A stretch of DNA of 64,000 nt from Lentinula raphanica (Eukaryota; Basidiomycota; Agaricomycetes; Agaricales; Omphalotaceae), in assembly GCA_027919835.1 (NCBI GenBank), contig JANVFP010000033.1:310001-374000 (forward strand), in the 5' to 3' direction. Positions 1 to 12,476 of this stretch are shown in pieces (position 1 is the stretch's first letter; the number at the start of each line of letters is the position of its first letter). The notes beneath the pieces are model-generated. The model ran no database searches, had not been told where the DNA came from, and worked only from the letters and a program-made list of their open reading frames with translations. The translations under genes and the position numbers were made by a program.

Positions 1-6
1 GTACAA

Positions 7-41
7 GCGACTCTAAGCGACTCTAAGCGACTCTAAGCGAG
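7..41. repeat. 10-bp tandem repeat at window edge
   Basis: The decamer GCGACTCTAA repeats about three and a half times head to tail. It is short, probably a local replication-slippage repeat, and has no visible coding content. Confidence 0.8.
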
Positions 42-320
42 CCAGATCACTGTCACCCTTGAAGTGTGCATCACACTCACAAGCCTTTTGCTCTCTCATT
101 ATGGCCCACAATGGGCAGTTATGTGATGATTTGCATTGGTGGAAGCTTGATACCCATGCTTGATGCGCTTGAAGGCCATACAGACATGAAAATCTTTGAA
201 AGGTGAGCTCCAGTAACAATGCTGATCCTGATATCCAATATCCCACCTCGCTTATACTCAATTACTTGCCTCGCTTATACTCGGTACCTTTTATTTTTCG
301 GGCGGTCAAAAAAAACCTGC

Positions 321-350
321 ACTGACAAGGTTTTCCGGATATGCTGTAAC
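321..350 (-). repeat. orphan terminus related to the 3687-4588 TIR element
   Basis: The stretch reads like the right end of the TIR element found at 3687-4588: both have ACAAGGTTTTCCG, then a few changed bases, then TGCTGTAAC. No matching left terminus was found nearby, so this looks like one end of a decayed relative of the same family. Confidence 0.5.
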
Positions 351-397
351 TTACATAACAAGGTTGTGTTCACTGGGACCATTTCCCGGGGGGATGG

Positions 398-924
398 CAG
401 CGGAGAATTCCGTGAAATCAACTGGTGCAACACCCCCCCGTGCGAATTGATAATGCCGTCGATCTTTGTCATCTGGCGCTCGAGCTGGCATATCGGCATT
501 GATTCCGAAGACTGGTGAGTTAGTGTTGTGAGCGAGACCAGGGGAGCAAGCCTCACATCTGAGGGAAGGAAATAACTTCATTCTTCTGTATAACACTGCT
601 AAGCTTACCTTATGTCTACAACTATTTTGCACCATTTAATTCAATCAATTTTTGTCAGTTTCTCAAAGTTCATGGCCTCTGGAGTCTGCAAAATGGTACG
701 GAAAATTAGAACAGCCCTTTGTAAGTCAGCAAATAGCTATGAGCAAGTGATAAGTATAGCTTACTACTATATGTATCAGCAATGGAGACGAGATGTGCTC
801 CAAATCTTTCAAACCTTGATTTGAACCTTCCGGCCATATTCTGGTGCCGCAGCGCTAATCACGGCAATGCAAAATTCCCACAGGGGGGGTGTTGCACCAG
901 TTGATTTCATGGAACTCTCCGCTG
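398..924. mobile_element. short inverted-repeat element (MITE-like)
   Basis: Bases 398-439 and 883-924 are 42-bp inverted copies with about two mismatches, sharing the core GAAATCAACTGGTGCAACAC and a run of seven C (or G). Some similarity continues outward, so the true ends may lie a little outside. The 440-bp interior has no convincing coding sequence. Size and structure fit a non-autonomous DNA element; the family was not identified. Confidence 0.55.
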
Positions 925-3684
925 CCCGCCCCCTGCCATTTCCCATTGCAAAGTGTGCAATGTCAGCACCAACATTGGCAACAACCTTTCCATGATCCAG
1001 TGCACCTTCAGGCTGCCATCTGCGGATGGAACCTGTGATTGGTTAGAGAGAAGTATGGATGATTCCAGGTGATAACATACCATCAGGGCCACCTGTGAAC
1101 AATGGCAGTCGATAGCCTCTGGTGATCCTCCATTCGAGATGTGTAATACCTCTGCCAGGACTGAAGTGGACATAATTGCGCAGTATAGGGTTGATCAATC
1201 TTGGTCAATGCGTTATCCAATAGACAATCAATGTGGACTGTTGTGTTTGCACAACAGATGATCCCAGGTTCTTTAGACTTCCACAACACATGGACATTAA
1301 GATCTTCAACAGCAGAGAACACACGGATATTGATGTTGACCCCTACATTGACGAGATGGGGACCATCACAATGTGTACCAATGATGATGATAGCTTTGAA
1401 AACTTTCCCGACAAGCCCTTCCTACAACAACTCAACATCAGCATAACTTTATCACAAAATTGCTCACCTGGTGCAACTTCAATATCTGACCATCTATTTT
1501 CTTGATATCCTTTGTACGAGTTCAGAAATGTACAATACTGTCAATGTTCATATTGTGAACAGAGAATGAAGAGGAGCATGGAGATTTGGATTCCACTCTA
1601 AAACAGAGTCAGAGTCAATAACCAATAGCGGACATGACGAAACAAACAGTACAGGCTACATGAAACATGGACAAAATTCAACCACGCTAATGAGGTATAA
1701 AGTCAGTTCTTAGTATAATGCCTTATGACAGGTCACTTAGCACGAACACAGAGTACGACTTCACGGATTCGTCAATCAAATTGTATTTATAGCGAGGTGT
1801 GGGGCGTTGTCAGAGATTCCGCACTATCTTATATCTCAAGTCGAACGCAGTCTTGTAAGATCTTTTAGATCAGCAATACTGGTCAGCAGAACGAAGTGAC
1901 ACAGATATACCAGTCGTAAGATCTGGACTAAGGGTTTGTTTTGAGTGGCTTCCACTCGGATAAGGGTTTTTAGGCTCGGAAAGCAACGGGATACCAGACG
2001 TTATGGTAGACCAATCGATTCCGCTCCCGGGTGAAGCAATACTGATCACTATTCTCAGTAAAACCTCGAAGATCACGCAGATCACCAATCACTACGTGTC
2101 AACTTGAACAGAGCCACCAAAACTCTGCACGTTCACTCGGCACAACCTGAGACCAAGTCCTCTGTATCTCCGGAACGGAGTCTATCTTCAACTAGCAAGT
2201 GACAGACACCAAGTCAAACCACTCAAAAGTCGGGCTTATCGCGATGAAGTAACACACTTAATCTGCAAGGTCCGGTACGGCTTAGAAGCCTTTACTCCCA
2301 CGTATGGATGAAAAGGATTACCAGTTCAGAGAGATCTGGGCGCAAAACTTATTTCATTTGTGCGGATACAGGTCTTTAAGTACACTACGAAAAGTCCAAT
2401 ACCCGTATTTGTCCTTGATCTAGTAGATCTAGCTATTGCTACAGACGGAGTCCGATAATATACACTTAAATAGTAAAATATGACTGAAACGATACAAACA
2501 CGCAAGGAAATAGTAAGGAAAACAGATAAACAGCTGAAACTTGTCCGTATTTCGTCGTACTTTTGCCAGATCTAGAAGACCAAGCAAGTTCCGACCATGG
2601 TCTGTGCGGCCTCCACATGCTAGGGTGCCTAACTCGTCAGAGTGGCTCCTGCCTGTGTTGCTCAAGTGTTTCCGACGAATTTGCTTCCGCGGAATAGTAG
2701 TGGTCTCCCCAAGATAATGAGATAGACTCGTAACAGTGGTTGATCTCGCGGATCAGGTAGGTCTGGTCCGTAGCTTTCGAACGGTATGCATATAGCCTGG
2801 TGTTCTGGAGCGGACAACGAAGATAAATGCTTTGGCAGAAGTGTTTTCCGTAGGTTTCCACGCGTTTCCGTGAGTGCTGGTCAAAGCTGTACATAGCATA
2901 CGCTATATCCCAGTTTAGAACTTGAACATATGCGTGTTTCTGCCGCGGGTTTCACCCGTACTGCCACGGAAATGCTAGATCATCATGTTTCCGATGGTTT
3001 CCGCCACTTTGCGTAGGGTTTCCGTGTGGTAACTCGTCCAGATAGGCTCTCATCGTGTCTGATCTGCTAGATCAAGTGAAATTTCTGTCATCACAGCCAA
3101 GTACCAAACTCAGTTGTGCCGATCCGGCAGATCTTGATACTAAGTCGATATTCCCTTGGTGTGCTCGTACCAGTAGTCAGCATTCTTGAAGGATCCCCGA
3201 CCAAGGGTGCGAGCAATAGCTCTAAGTGGATATTCATGGCTGGTCCTGCCAAAGGATCTGTATCCTAGCTTATACTGATACAAGTTTGACTGCTAGTTCG
3301 GGCTCACTACAGTCTTTATTGATACTATGCAATGGTCTAAGATGATCTTTTTGATCATTGCACGCCTGCGCGGAAAAACCGTGCAACAACGCTCAGAAAT
3401 GCTTCTTAGAGTAGCCCTTGTGCTTCACTGTTACAGACTAACATAGTTTGAACATATTGCTGCACAATTACATCTGCAAAAAACTTACCATAACACTGCT
3501 TGTAAATGCTGCAGAAAAATCAAGCAAATCCAACTTGAACAGGTTATGAAACAGTATGTCAAATTCTGCCGTCAGTCCCATGATATTGTAACTGACACAA
3601 AGTTATCATGGCTGCAAACATGTACCTGTGAATATTTAGTTGTCTGACCCATGAAGGCATACCGAAGGAATGATGAAGAGGCAT
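925..3684. other. gene-free decayed repeat DNA
   Basis: No reading frame here shows a recognisable domain or plausible exon chain. Between about 2660 and 3030 the motif GTTTCCG recurs several times in both strands' context, which suggests old repeat or transposon sequence. I see no RNA gene or promoter that I can support. Confidence 0.5.
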
Positions 3685-3686
3685 TA

Positions 3687-4588
3687 CAGCAGTTTCGGAA
3701 AACCTTGTCCAGATCGGTTTTTCCACGTCGTGTCAATAATTAAATAATTAATTCCCAAAATAGAAACTGGTCCGTGCGCCAAATGCTACTAACGTCTTTG
3801 TACATCCTTAGGATGCCTTTGCTTTTCAACTGCATGTTGCCCAATCGCTGAATGCCTCACCTCAAAGACCGCTTTCTGCCATCTACTCTACCTCATGCTC
3901 TTCCCCAGGCCGCTCCTTGTATTCAAGAACAATCAGTCAGTCAGCTGCGGCGGTCACGTATCAGCATGGAAGTTCATCACGAGCAGGCATGCAGTTTTGG
4001 AGAGATTCGGTTGATATATTGACGAGCTTGTGAATACTAAATAGTGAGTCTGCTCTATGAACCTTGATGTATCTATTGACTACTAGCAAGGGCCAAGGTG
4101 CACAACTCTTCATCACAATACTTCTCATCTGCCCTCATCTGTCCGACCGGACTTCGAGAACTCAGTAATCCTATCGCTTATGCACCTTCGCCCGCATCCA
4201 TTTCTCGGACTTCCAGTCATGTCTAGCTTCTCCATACCTGAAGTCCCGAACACGGACCTGGTCGCCCACAGATGAAGTCTATTGTACAACAGAATTCCAC
4301 GTCTTATCTCAATGCATACAAACACATTCTAGGCCGTGTCATTATCTCCTGAGGATATTTCATTGCAGTTCTGGCCATGCGTAGTGGATACACCAAGTAG
4401 ATGAGCTATTCCATTGCCTACGTAACCTTGTACATGTAACCAGAGCAGAAAACCATGAAGATGTTTGAGCACAGAGAAAGCGGCTGCGAGCATACGTGCA
4501 CGGACCAGTTTCTATTTTGGGAATTAATTATTTAATTATTGACATGACGTGGAAAAACTGATCTGGACAAGGTTTTCCGAAACTGCTG
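3687..4588. mobile_element. 902-bp TIR DNA element, non-autonomous
   Basis: The ends are long terminal inverted repeats of about 91 bp (3687-3777 and 4498-4588), starting CAGCAGTTTCGGAAAACC, with only a few mismatches. They are flanked by TA on both sides (3685-3686 and 4589-4590), as expected for a TA-targeting element of the Tc1/mariner type or a similar superfamily. The roughly 720-bp interior has no transposase-like reading frame, so the copy is non-autonomous. The superfamily is inferred only from the TA flanks. Confidence 0.75.
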
Positions 4589-4590
4589 TA

Positions 4591-5110
4591 ACATGAAGTA
4601 ACTGTTATTGACAACTGTTCAAGTTATAAACCGGGTAGCGTCGTCACTAGCGCCGCATGCTTCAAAGTGATAAGATATGATTTCAGATGTCATAATGATA
4701 AGATAACCTCATGTTACATATAAGAGATTAGCCTAAAAGGGCAAGATAATGAATTTTGATGGATTTAAACACCACAAGACCCTCCTCTAAAGAGTCGGAG
4801 ATAACACCGATGAGTATACAGAATGGGCTGAACTCGAAACGCTCATACCTTGCAAATGGCTTAATGCAAATCTATTTTCACCAATGGGCTATTGTCGCAT
4901 ATAGCCCCTAACCAAAATTTGGAATTCCTCATCTTGTTGGCATCGCCTTCCATAGCCTCTATTATGCGCCTCTCATTTTTGTTCCACATTCCTTCAGCGG
5001 TGCCTCCCTCAAACCCAACGAAACACCGCATCACCTCCGCCTACGGACAAATGTCTCATTTCATCAGCCGGGGACAAGAAGCTGCTAGAGGGAGTTAAGT
5101 GGTGAAATAC
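4591..5110. other. intergenic, no gene seen
   Basis: This spacer separates the TIR element from the ferritin-like gene. Short open frames occur but none has gene-like composition or a recognisable motif. The last part is presumably promoter and 5' leader of the next gene. Confidence 0.5.
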
Positions 5111-5114
5111 TAGG

Positions 5115-5120
5115 TATAAA
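5115..5120 (+). promoter_or_regulatory. TATA box of the ferritin-like gene
   Basis: TATAAA lies 90 bp before the ATG at 5205 and is followed by a pyrimidine-rich leader, the usual arrangement for a strongly transcribed basidiomycete gene. Confidence 0.6.
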
Positions 5121-5204
5121 AGAGTTGCTTCGGAAGAACAGAATTCCATACCTCTATTTCCTTCTTCCAGTTCCCCCTTCATTCTCCTTTATCTGTTCAC
5201 GACG

Positions 5205-6378
5205 ATGATGAAATCTGCGTTGATTCTATCTGCATTGACCTTCTTCTCCGCCAATGCTTATACCATCCCCGAGTCCAAACGAGCGATCACTATCGTTGGA
5301 AAGTCGCGCGGGTCAACTTCATATGACTCGTCTTCCTCCGAATCTTCTTCGACTTCGTACGATTCATCTTCATCATCTTCGTCGTCTGGATATTCTATGA
5401 TCACGGATGCGGAAGTTCTCAACTATGCTCTGACACTCGAGCATCTCGAGGTTGCCTTCTACACCCAGGGCTTGGCCAACTTCTCCGCCGATGCTTTTGC
5501 TGAGGCGGGATTTGCTGCAGCTGTACGAGCAAACTACGATGAGATTCTGTCTCATGAAGAAACTCATATCACGTTGCTGCAAAGTGTATTAGAAGGAATG
5601 GGAGCTGACGTTGTCCAGGCATGTACATATGATTTGTGAGTCTCTTCCACCGTTTTCCTGTGGAAAATGCTGAAAGCAAGGACAGCAGCGGATCGGTTGA
5701 CGTCACATCGTTTATTGCCATGAGTGCAGCCTTTGAGACGGTCGGTGCTTCAGCATATTCTGGAGCTTCTAAGCTTCTCCGACATAGGGTTTGTCGATTC
5801 CTCTAATGTTTTTGACTTCAAGGACGCTTACTTTGTTTCGTATCTTACAGTCCCTTCTTCCTGCCGCCTCCTCTATCCTCTCGACTGAGGCTCGCCAATC
5901 TACCTGGATCCAATCGACTGTACAACACCTCAACCCCTGGAGCGGTGCTTTCGAGGTTCCTCTGACCCCGAATCAGATTTTCACCATCGCTTCCAACTTC
6001 ATCGTCGAATGCCCTTCCTCCAATCCGCCCATCGCTGCTACTCACGCCTTCCTGCCTCTCAGTATTCCCAGTACCGCTGCTCCAGGAACATCCGTTCAAC
6101 TGTCGTTCGATTTGACCGAGACGAGTTTCTCTGACTTGTCCGAGTTATCTGTGGCATTCCTCACCTCCAACGGGACCATCTTTGAACAGTTCTCGTCTCC
6201 GAGCTCGTACAATGTGACTTTCCCCACGCAAGAAGAGGGTCTCCTGGGTACGGTGTTCGTGCTGGTTGTCAACAGCACATCGGAGGTTACAGATCCAACA
6301 ACGATCGCGGGTCCTACGCCATTGATGTTCCCTTTCAATGCTACGGACCAGCAGATTGAAGCTCTGTTTCCCAACTAG
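5205..6378 (+). CDS. secreted ferritin-like (rds1-type) protein
   Basis: Exons 5205-5635, 5686-5788 and 5851-6378 join in phase to 353 aa. An N-terminal signal peptide (about residues 1-18) is followed by a Ser/Asp-rich low-complexity linker (about 35-65). A ferritin-like helical domain then begins with DAEVLNYALTLEHLEVAFY and carries the conserved E-x-x-H motifs (LEHLE, HEETH) and the later SILSTEARQSTW segment. This matches the fungal family named after fission yeast rds1, induced by stress and nutrient change; the biochemical role is unknown. The C-terminal third is a beta-rich, Asn-glycosylation-motif-rich extension. A second ATG follows the first directly (5208), so the start could be one codon later. 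The splice sites are inferred from homology and phase, with no transcript evidence. Confidence 0.88.
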
Positions 6379-6995
6379 ATGAAATCGGAACCCGCTTTAC
6401 TTTAGGGACACTGTACGGTCGATTTTCTTTCTAACTTGTAGTATTCGGAACAGCTTTCGGACTCCTAAGTATTATTTGTGAATTGTAAAGCTACCTCGGA
6501 CATTATTCAACTGCTGTCATACATATCTCTGTTTTCTACTTACTTGGGAAGCGCCGCTGCAGCGGCAATACACCTTGCTTGTAATTGTTGATTGGCAGGC
6601 TTCCGTTTGGCAGCATGAATGAATACAAGCCAATTCACCCCGCTGCTTATTCAGCAAGTGGGGACGATTGGCTTGCACAAAGCACACATGGGATGACCAA
6701 AAATATTCACTGGCAATAGCATATATTGGGCATATATCTGTAAATCAGACTACTGCAAGAAAGGCTCAAGGACTAAGTGATGATAATATATGCCATGCAG
6801 AAGACCACATCAAAGATCGAGAATTATCACTGGCAGAAAAGTATGGGTTAGCACTCCACGGAAGCCAATGCACTTCTAGTGGCAGAAAGGTATGGGTTAG
6901 CACTTCATGGAAGCCAACACACTTCTAGTGGCTGAAAGCGAAACATCAAACAAGACTTACCAGAATCAGTGACATTGGCAATCAGTGTGTAAGTC
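6379..6995. other. intergenic with transposon debris
   Basis: This is the 3' flank of the ferritin-like gene followed by low-information sequence and a 49-bp duplication. It leads directly into a helicase fragment and is probably part of the same decayed Helitron-type insertion, although no upstream helicase motif could be recognised. Confidence 0.4.
6832..6938. repeat. 49-bp tandem duplication
   Basis: Bases 6832-6880 and 6881-6929 are two diverged copies of one unit containing TATGGGTTAGCACT and GAAGCCAA, followed by the start of a third copy (GGCTGAAAG). It lies just upstream of the helicase relic. Confidence 0.8.
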
Positions 6996-7376
6996 ATGGT
7001 TGTGCAGAATATAGACACAGATCTTGACTTGGCCAACAGTGCACAAGGGACTGTAGTGGGTCTAGTACTACACACTGATGAACCTTCAATCAACGAGGAT
7101 CAAGCAGCAGTGGAGTTGAAGTACTTGCCTTTGTATATTCTGGTGAAGTTAGATCGTACATGTGTAATGAAACTGGAAGGATGAGATGAAAATGTTATAC
7201 CAATCCAACCACAGACTCAAACTATGAGAATTTCAGTACAATAGAAGAAAGGGCCACCGGCAGTGCACACAGTAAAGCGACAGCAATTTCCGCTCACACT
7301 GGCATATACCTTCACAGATTATTGAGTGCAGGGACAAACCATAGTTCCGGTGATCATTGACATTTCTCTGCCTCAA
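6996..7376 (+). pseudogene. C-terminal fragment of a Pif1-like Helitron helicase
   Basis: A single reading frame gives NIDTDLDLANSAQGTVVG, then VIPIQPQTQTMRI, RQQFPLTLAYTFTDY and VQGQTI. These are hallmarks of the C-terminal part of the Pif1-type helicase of fungal Helitrons, including the region around the last helicase motif. Three in-frame stops (7182-7184 TGA, 7242-7244 TAG, 7323-7325 TGA) break the frame, and the upstream ATPase motifs are missing. It is a dead fragment of a Helitron or of a related genomic Pif1 copy. Replication-initiator (Rep) sequence and Helitron ends were not found. Confidence 0.75.
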
Positions 7377-7823
7377 TTTCCAACGTGAATGTTGAGCCAT
7401 CTATTTCAGTGTTTGATAATGACAATGTAAGCGAGGACGACCGGGTAGGAAAGACTGCGAATTGATGAAGGATGATTGAGTGTAGAAAGAAGAGTAACGT
7501 TCATCATTCAGATGATGTTTTGCCTGCCGTGAGTTGTTTGCATTTATTTGTTTTCAGAGTGTGGGAAAAATAATTATCAAAATCGAAGGACCTTGACAAG
7601 CAAGGTGATCTTCCTACCTTAGTGTCTATGCCGTTTACTTCAAATCTTCAACGAATAGTTTTCCCAAGTTCGAACCCTTAAGCGCCTTTAAGCGCCTTGG
7701 CGCTAAGCTCAGATTACCTAAGCGACTGACCGTCTTTTCCCCTTCTACATCGACCACGGACCAACTTGGCGGTCTGAACCTTAGATTGGTCGTAAACCTT
7801 ATGCCACAGGCACATGAACGATA
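7377..7823. other. intergenic, upstream region of the transporter-like gene
   Basis: No gene seen. The segment holds a short run of AAGCGCC-type repeats near 7680-7705 and a seven-codon upstream frame (ATG at 7801) before the next gene's start. Confidence 0.45.
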
Positions 7824-10800
7824 ATGAACCACCAGGATAATCCTACCATAAGCTCAAGCTCATCTTGGGTTCCATTTTTGCCATCTGCTCCCTCACTTTC
7901 ATCTTCACCTTCCAATGACCACAATCTCCTACGCGATGCAGAAACTGGACGTGATATAGAGTCCAATGTTCGCCAAGCAGAAGGAAACTTCTTGCCTCCG
8001 AGTAACAACGGATCATCAAGTACACGACCAACAACACCTAAACTATCCAATTCATTTATAATGGCGTCAAGTGCGGGGGAACCGTTCAGCAGACCTTCAC
8101 TTGGCCGCAGCGCCACTTCGCCTCACATTCGTCACGTTCGCAAACGGAACAGCGCCATCTTGCGTCTGAACACTGGAACGCATACACCTCGCGAGTGGAC
8201 AGTATTTGGACAGTTGATGGAGAACGAAGGACAGCTTACACCTCAGTCAGCCACCTTCAGAAGACCAAGCAAGGCACATAGTACTAGGGTTTCCAGCGGC
8301 AATGTCACACCTAGAGGCAGCATGGTCGACTCGTATGCTTCAATCGACGTCCAGTCTCCTGTCATAGAGGAAGATTTGTTTGCCAGACGAACTCCCGAAG
8401 ATTCAGACTTGGACTCAGATTCAGAATCCAGCTCGGATTCGGACGACTCACATTCTCGTACCTCTACCGTCCAGGAAACCGAATCACGGTCAAAATGGTA
8501 CTCTCTACACGCAAGGCTACCAACCATCTCTGTACTCCACCGCAATATCTTCAAATGTGCTGTCGCATATTTCATCGCGTCGTTGTTCACCTTCAATCCC
8601 TATCTCTCTGGATTCATGAGTGATTTGGTTTCGTACGGCCCAGGCGAGCGTAGACCTCTACCTAGTGGACATATGGTGGCTACAGTGTACGTTCTTCGCT
8701 GACGCAACTGATTTTGTTGACGTACATATCTTCTTCAGAGCCGTTTACTACAATCCTGCCAAGACTATGGGTGGCATGATCGAAGCTGACTTTTTCTGCC
8801 TCTTCGGAATTTTCTACTCGGCCTTCATTTGTCTTTCCTCGATGACAATGTTTTGGTGGCTGGATGTACAACCTGGATGGGAATGGCTAGCTGACGCATT
8901 AGCTATCGTATGGGTAGGAGTTGGAATGAGCTTCCTCGCCTGGATGAAAGTTTATATGGTGTGAACACCGTTTGTCATCCCTGGTTATGATGCTGAGCTC
9001 TCATCTCACAGGCGAATCCCCAATTCAACACAGGTGATTGCTTCTGGCCTAACTCGCGACACCACGACGTACTTATCGTGTTGTAGCCGGCAGTATGATG
9101 TCTATTATCATATTCGTGGTGTGAGTCAAATATCCGGCTCCTGGCAAGCTCGAGGACTAACGTATTGGATAGGCTCGTCAAAGAAGGAGGACTTCACACA
9201 CTACTGCAAGTTGTCTTCATCGTTTTCTGCGGTGCAGCTGTTTCGAACCTTATCTGTTATTTGATCTGGCCCCAATCAGCTACGGATACGCTTCGAACCA
9301 ACATGATGAAAACGCTTGACTCATTCTCTACCCTGCTCGGCATGCTGACTGACACTTTCTTGCTTGAAGAACCGTTACATCCACGTAGCCAAGGTCGTAT
9401 TCAACGTGCTGTCGAGGCCCACCAAAGTAGTTTTACCAGTTTGAAGAAGAATCTGAAGGAGGCTAGCAGTGAATGGATCTTTTGGGGACGTTATCGTACA
9501 CCTTCAAGTGGTGCTTTCAGGAGACTCACACGGGCAAGTGGGTTTTCAAGCGATGCAGATAATGATGGCGGCAGAAAGAAGGCATACCAAGACGCGGTGG
9601 ATAGTATGAATCGACTAGCGCAGCATCTCAATGGACTGAGGAGTGGAACGAGACTTCAGTTTGAGTTGACGCAGGCAGGAGCAGTGGAACGCAAAGCGAG
9701 AGCGAAAGGGGCCAACAAGACGCATGGAGCAACGCCGATAAAGACAGGCCCGCTAGTTGACGTTCCATTGCATCCGTCGATGGTGGAAGAAGATGACGAA
9801 GAGGCGGCTATACTGAAAGCCGCTGCAGTCATGTTTGGCGACTTGGTGGATGATCTTGGGCCGCCCATGAAAGCACTTTCCGTGCGTAATCTCACCTTCT
9901 TTGGATTCCTATCTGATTGTCGTGTAGAGCACATGCACCACCGGTCTCAAACGACTCAAAGAATCCTTCATTCACTCTCAAGCGACCCTCCGTCGTGGAC
10001 ACCACAGCCAATTTCGTTTGGCAGAGTTCGATGAACTGATTGAATCTATCGAAGCTGCCTTACTGCGATTCGAAAGTACCTCCAATCATGCTATGATGAG
10101 ACTCTATCGCAAGAGTGATCTCGTCCGAGTTTCTCATTCGCAATACCAGTCCAGGGAATCAATACCTCCGACACCAGTTTCCACTCGAGAACGTTCTCAT
10201 ACAGTGACGTCGATCGCAAAGTCGGAGAACGCTTTTTTCGCCAGTGGTGATGGCACCGAACACATCTTCCTGGTATATTTGTAGGTATCTCAACTTCTGC
10301 TTTTACGGAAAGTCTGTTGAATGTATCTCCCCATCGATAGCTTCATCTTTACTCTGCAGGAATTCGCTAGAGAGATGACTATGCTCGTGGATGCCATGGA
10401 GAGAATATACGCCGTTGAAGCAGAAACATTGACCTGGAGTCGTTGGTGGGGTCGAGTGTACGATGCATTCAAGAAGAGTTGGTCGAAACGGAAGAGCGTC
10501 AGTAAGCGGCCTGCCAACTCCAACTCGACCAAGGATGGGGGGCTTCGAAAACGATTATGTGTGTCGAACGAACACTTCTATGACATCGAATCTTAGAAAC
10601 TGACTCTCTTCTGTATCTCAGCCCGTATCATCCTCCCTCAGCCGCGTCCTTTCCGACCATCCTTTCCCAAGGTAGCACCCCACGCCCCGGATACAATTCA
10701 AACCCCTGCGAGGAAAAACCTAACGTTCATTGGGAAGATCAAACAAGGAGTATGGTCGTTAGGAAAGCGGTTGACTGAGCGAGATACCAAGTTCTCTGTC

Positions 10801-12476
10801 AAGGCTGGAATGGCTACTGCTGTACTCGCCGCACCTGCGTTCTTCGATTCGACTAGGCCGTTGTTCGTGAAGTATTATGGTGACTGGGCTTTGATTTCGG
10901 TGAGTCCCAGTATGCTTTTCGTCGAATTGGACCTGAGGATGGTTCTGGATAGTTCTTTGTGGTCATGTCACCCACGATTGGTGCCGTACGTGCTCTACGC
11001 TCTATGAACCTGTTCGCTTCATTGAATTGCCATGCTTGCAGACCAACTTCCTCAGCTTTCATCGGGTCATGGGAACTCTGTATGTATCGTCATCTTCATT
11101 ACTGAACCGCGATCTGACCTATCTAGGTTCGGCGCTGCTGTTGCCGCAGGGATTTTCTCCTTGTTCTCGGAAAACGCTCTGATTCTCTCGATATTTGGAT
11201 TCTTCTTCTCCATTCCATGTTTCTACTATCTCGTTTCCAAACCTGTATATGCTTCTTCCGCGCGCTTTGTCCTGCTCACCTATAATCTAACGTGTCTGTA
11301 CTGGTAAGTGTCCAAGTACTTTGAAAGTTGTTGCTCTAACCGTTGAATTTGTTTCATACAGTTATAATCTTCGAGAGAAGGATCTGTCCGTAATCAATGT
11401 TGCTTACCATCGTGCGCTTTCGGTTACAATCGGTGTCGTCTGGGCGTTTTTGGTGTCGAGGTTCTGGTGGCCTGCTGAAGCCAGGCGGGAGCTTTCGAAA
11501 GCCCTTGGCGAGTACGTTGTGAATCGGTCCACTCTCTGCATCAATATTCATCGATATCTCAGGTTCTGTTTGAATGTTGGGTGGCTCTACACTCGTTTAG
11601 TGATGTCGAACTCCTTCACTCCGGAACAATCTGGTGAAGACGAGAGTACGGATTTCGAAACACCTCCCTCTACTGCTAGTAGTTCATTGGAACGACCCAG
11701 AGTGAATAGTTCCATCAAAGAGTTCATGGCAATGTCCGAGTTTTCATCTATTCGACTTCAAATCATCCCGACTAAACTTTGTGTATAGGGAACTCCATCT
11801 ACAAATCAAGCTCATCGAGCTTCAAGGGCTCCTTGGTCAAGCCCAACATGAACCCCGTTTGAAAGGGCCGTTCCCGGTAGCAATGTATCGCGGGATTCTC
11901 ACAAGCCTACAAACCATTCTGGATAAGCTGCATAGTATGCGCTGTGTGACGACACGGGAAGAATGGTATACGGTCTGTATCCTTGTTTGTATACCTCAGC
12001 GGAACGCACTCAATTTCGACTTACTACAGAACGTCAGACAAGATTTCATCATTCCGGTCAACAAGGAGCGACGAGACATGGTTGGAAATATCATTCTCTA
12101 TTTCTCGACATTGGCATCTGCTTTCCGTCTGAAAGCGCCTCTACCTCCTTACCTTCCACCAGCTGAGGAATCCCGACAACGCCTCGTACGAACATCTTCA
12201 ACGATTACATTCATTCTCTTCATTGACTGGGCTTCTTCTATTCAGGTGCAAGCCATTCGACGACTCGAAGTTGTTCGTAGCCGCGATGTGAAAGGCTCGA
12301 AGCAGCTGCTTTTCTTCGCGTATGCTATGGCCATGCAAGGCGTCACACAAGAATTGCAGACTTTAGGACGTACGTTGCAGGATGCTTTCGGTGTCATTGG
12401 ACAGTCAGCGGTAGAGTTTGACGCGCTTTTCATGGATACGGAGGAGAACAGAAGGAGAACGGACTATATTGCATAA
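7824..12476 (+). CDS. large FUSC/BRE4-type membrane protein (ER transporter-like)
   Basis: Fifteen exons join in phase to 1286 aa: 7824-8686, 8739-8958, 9012-9033, 9087-9120, 9173-9881, 9928-10272, 10360-10558, 10622-10899, 10953-10985, 11042-11079, 11127-11303, 11362-11733, 11789-11972, 12030-12185, 12246-12476. A Ser/Asp-rich cytosolic N-terminus (about 1-225) precedes a first membrane bundle with FNPYLSGF and NPAKTMGGM. A long soluble loop follows, then a second bundle carrying the family signature SPTIGATNFLSFHRVMGTLFG and a soluble C-terminal domain. This order matches fungal proteins with ER-transporter 6TM, FUSC-like and DUF2421 domains, related to yeast BRE4 (brefeldin A sensitivity) and bacterial aromatic-acid exporters; substrate unknown. 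The intron before 11789 has a weak GTCCGA donor but restores the expected FMAMELHLQ. Confidence 0.88.

Noticed and set aside
1201..1505. Overlapping open frames near 1.2-1.5 kb as a gene.
   Set aside because: Acidic frame without recognisable domain, no start context or splice chain, in decayed repeat sequence.
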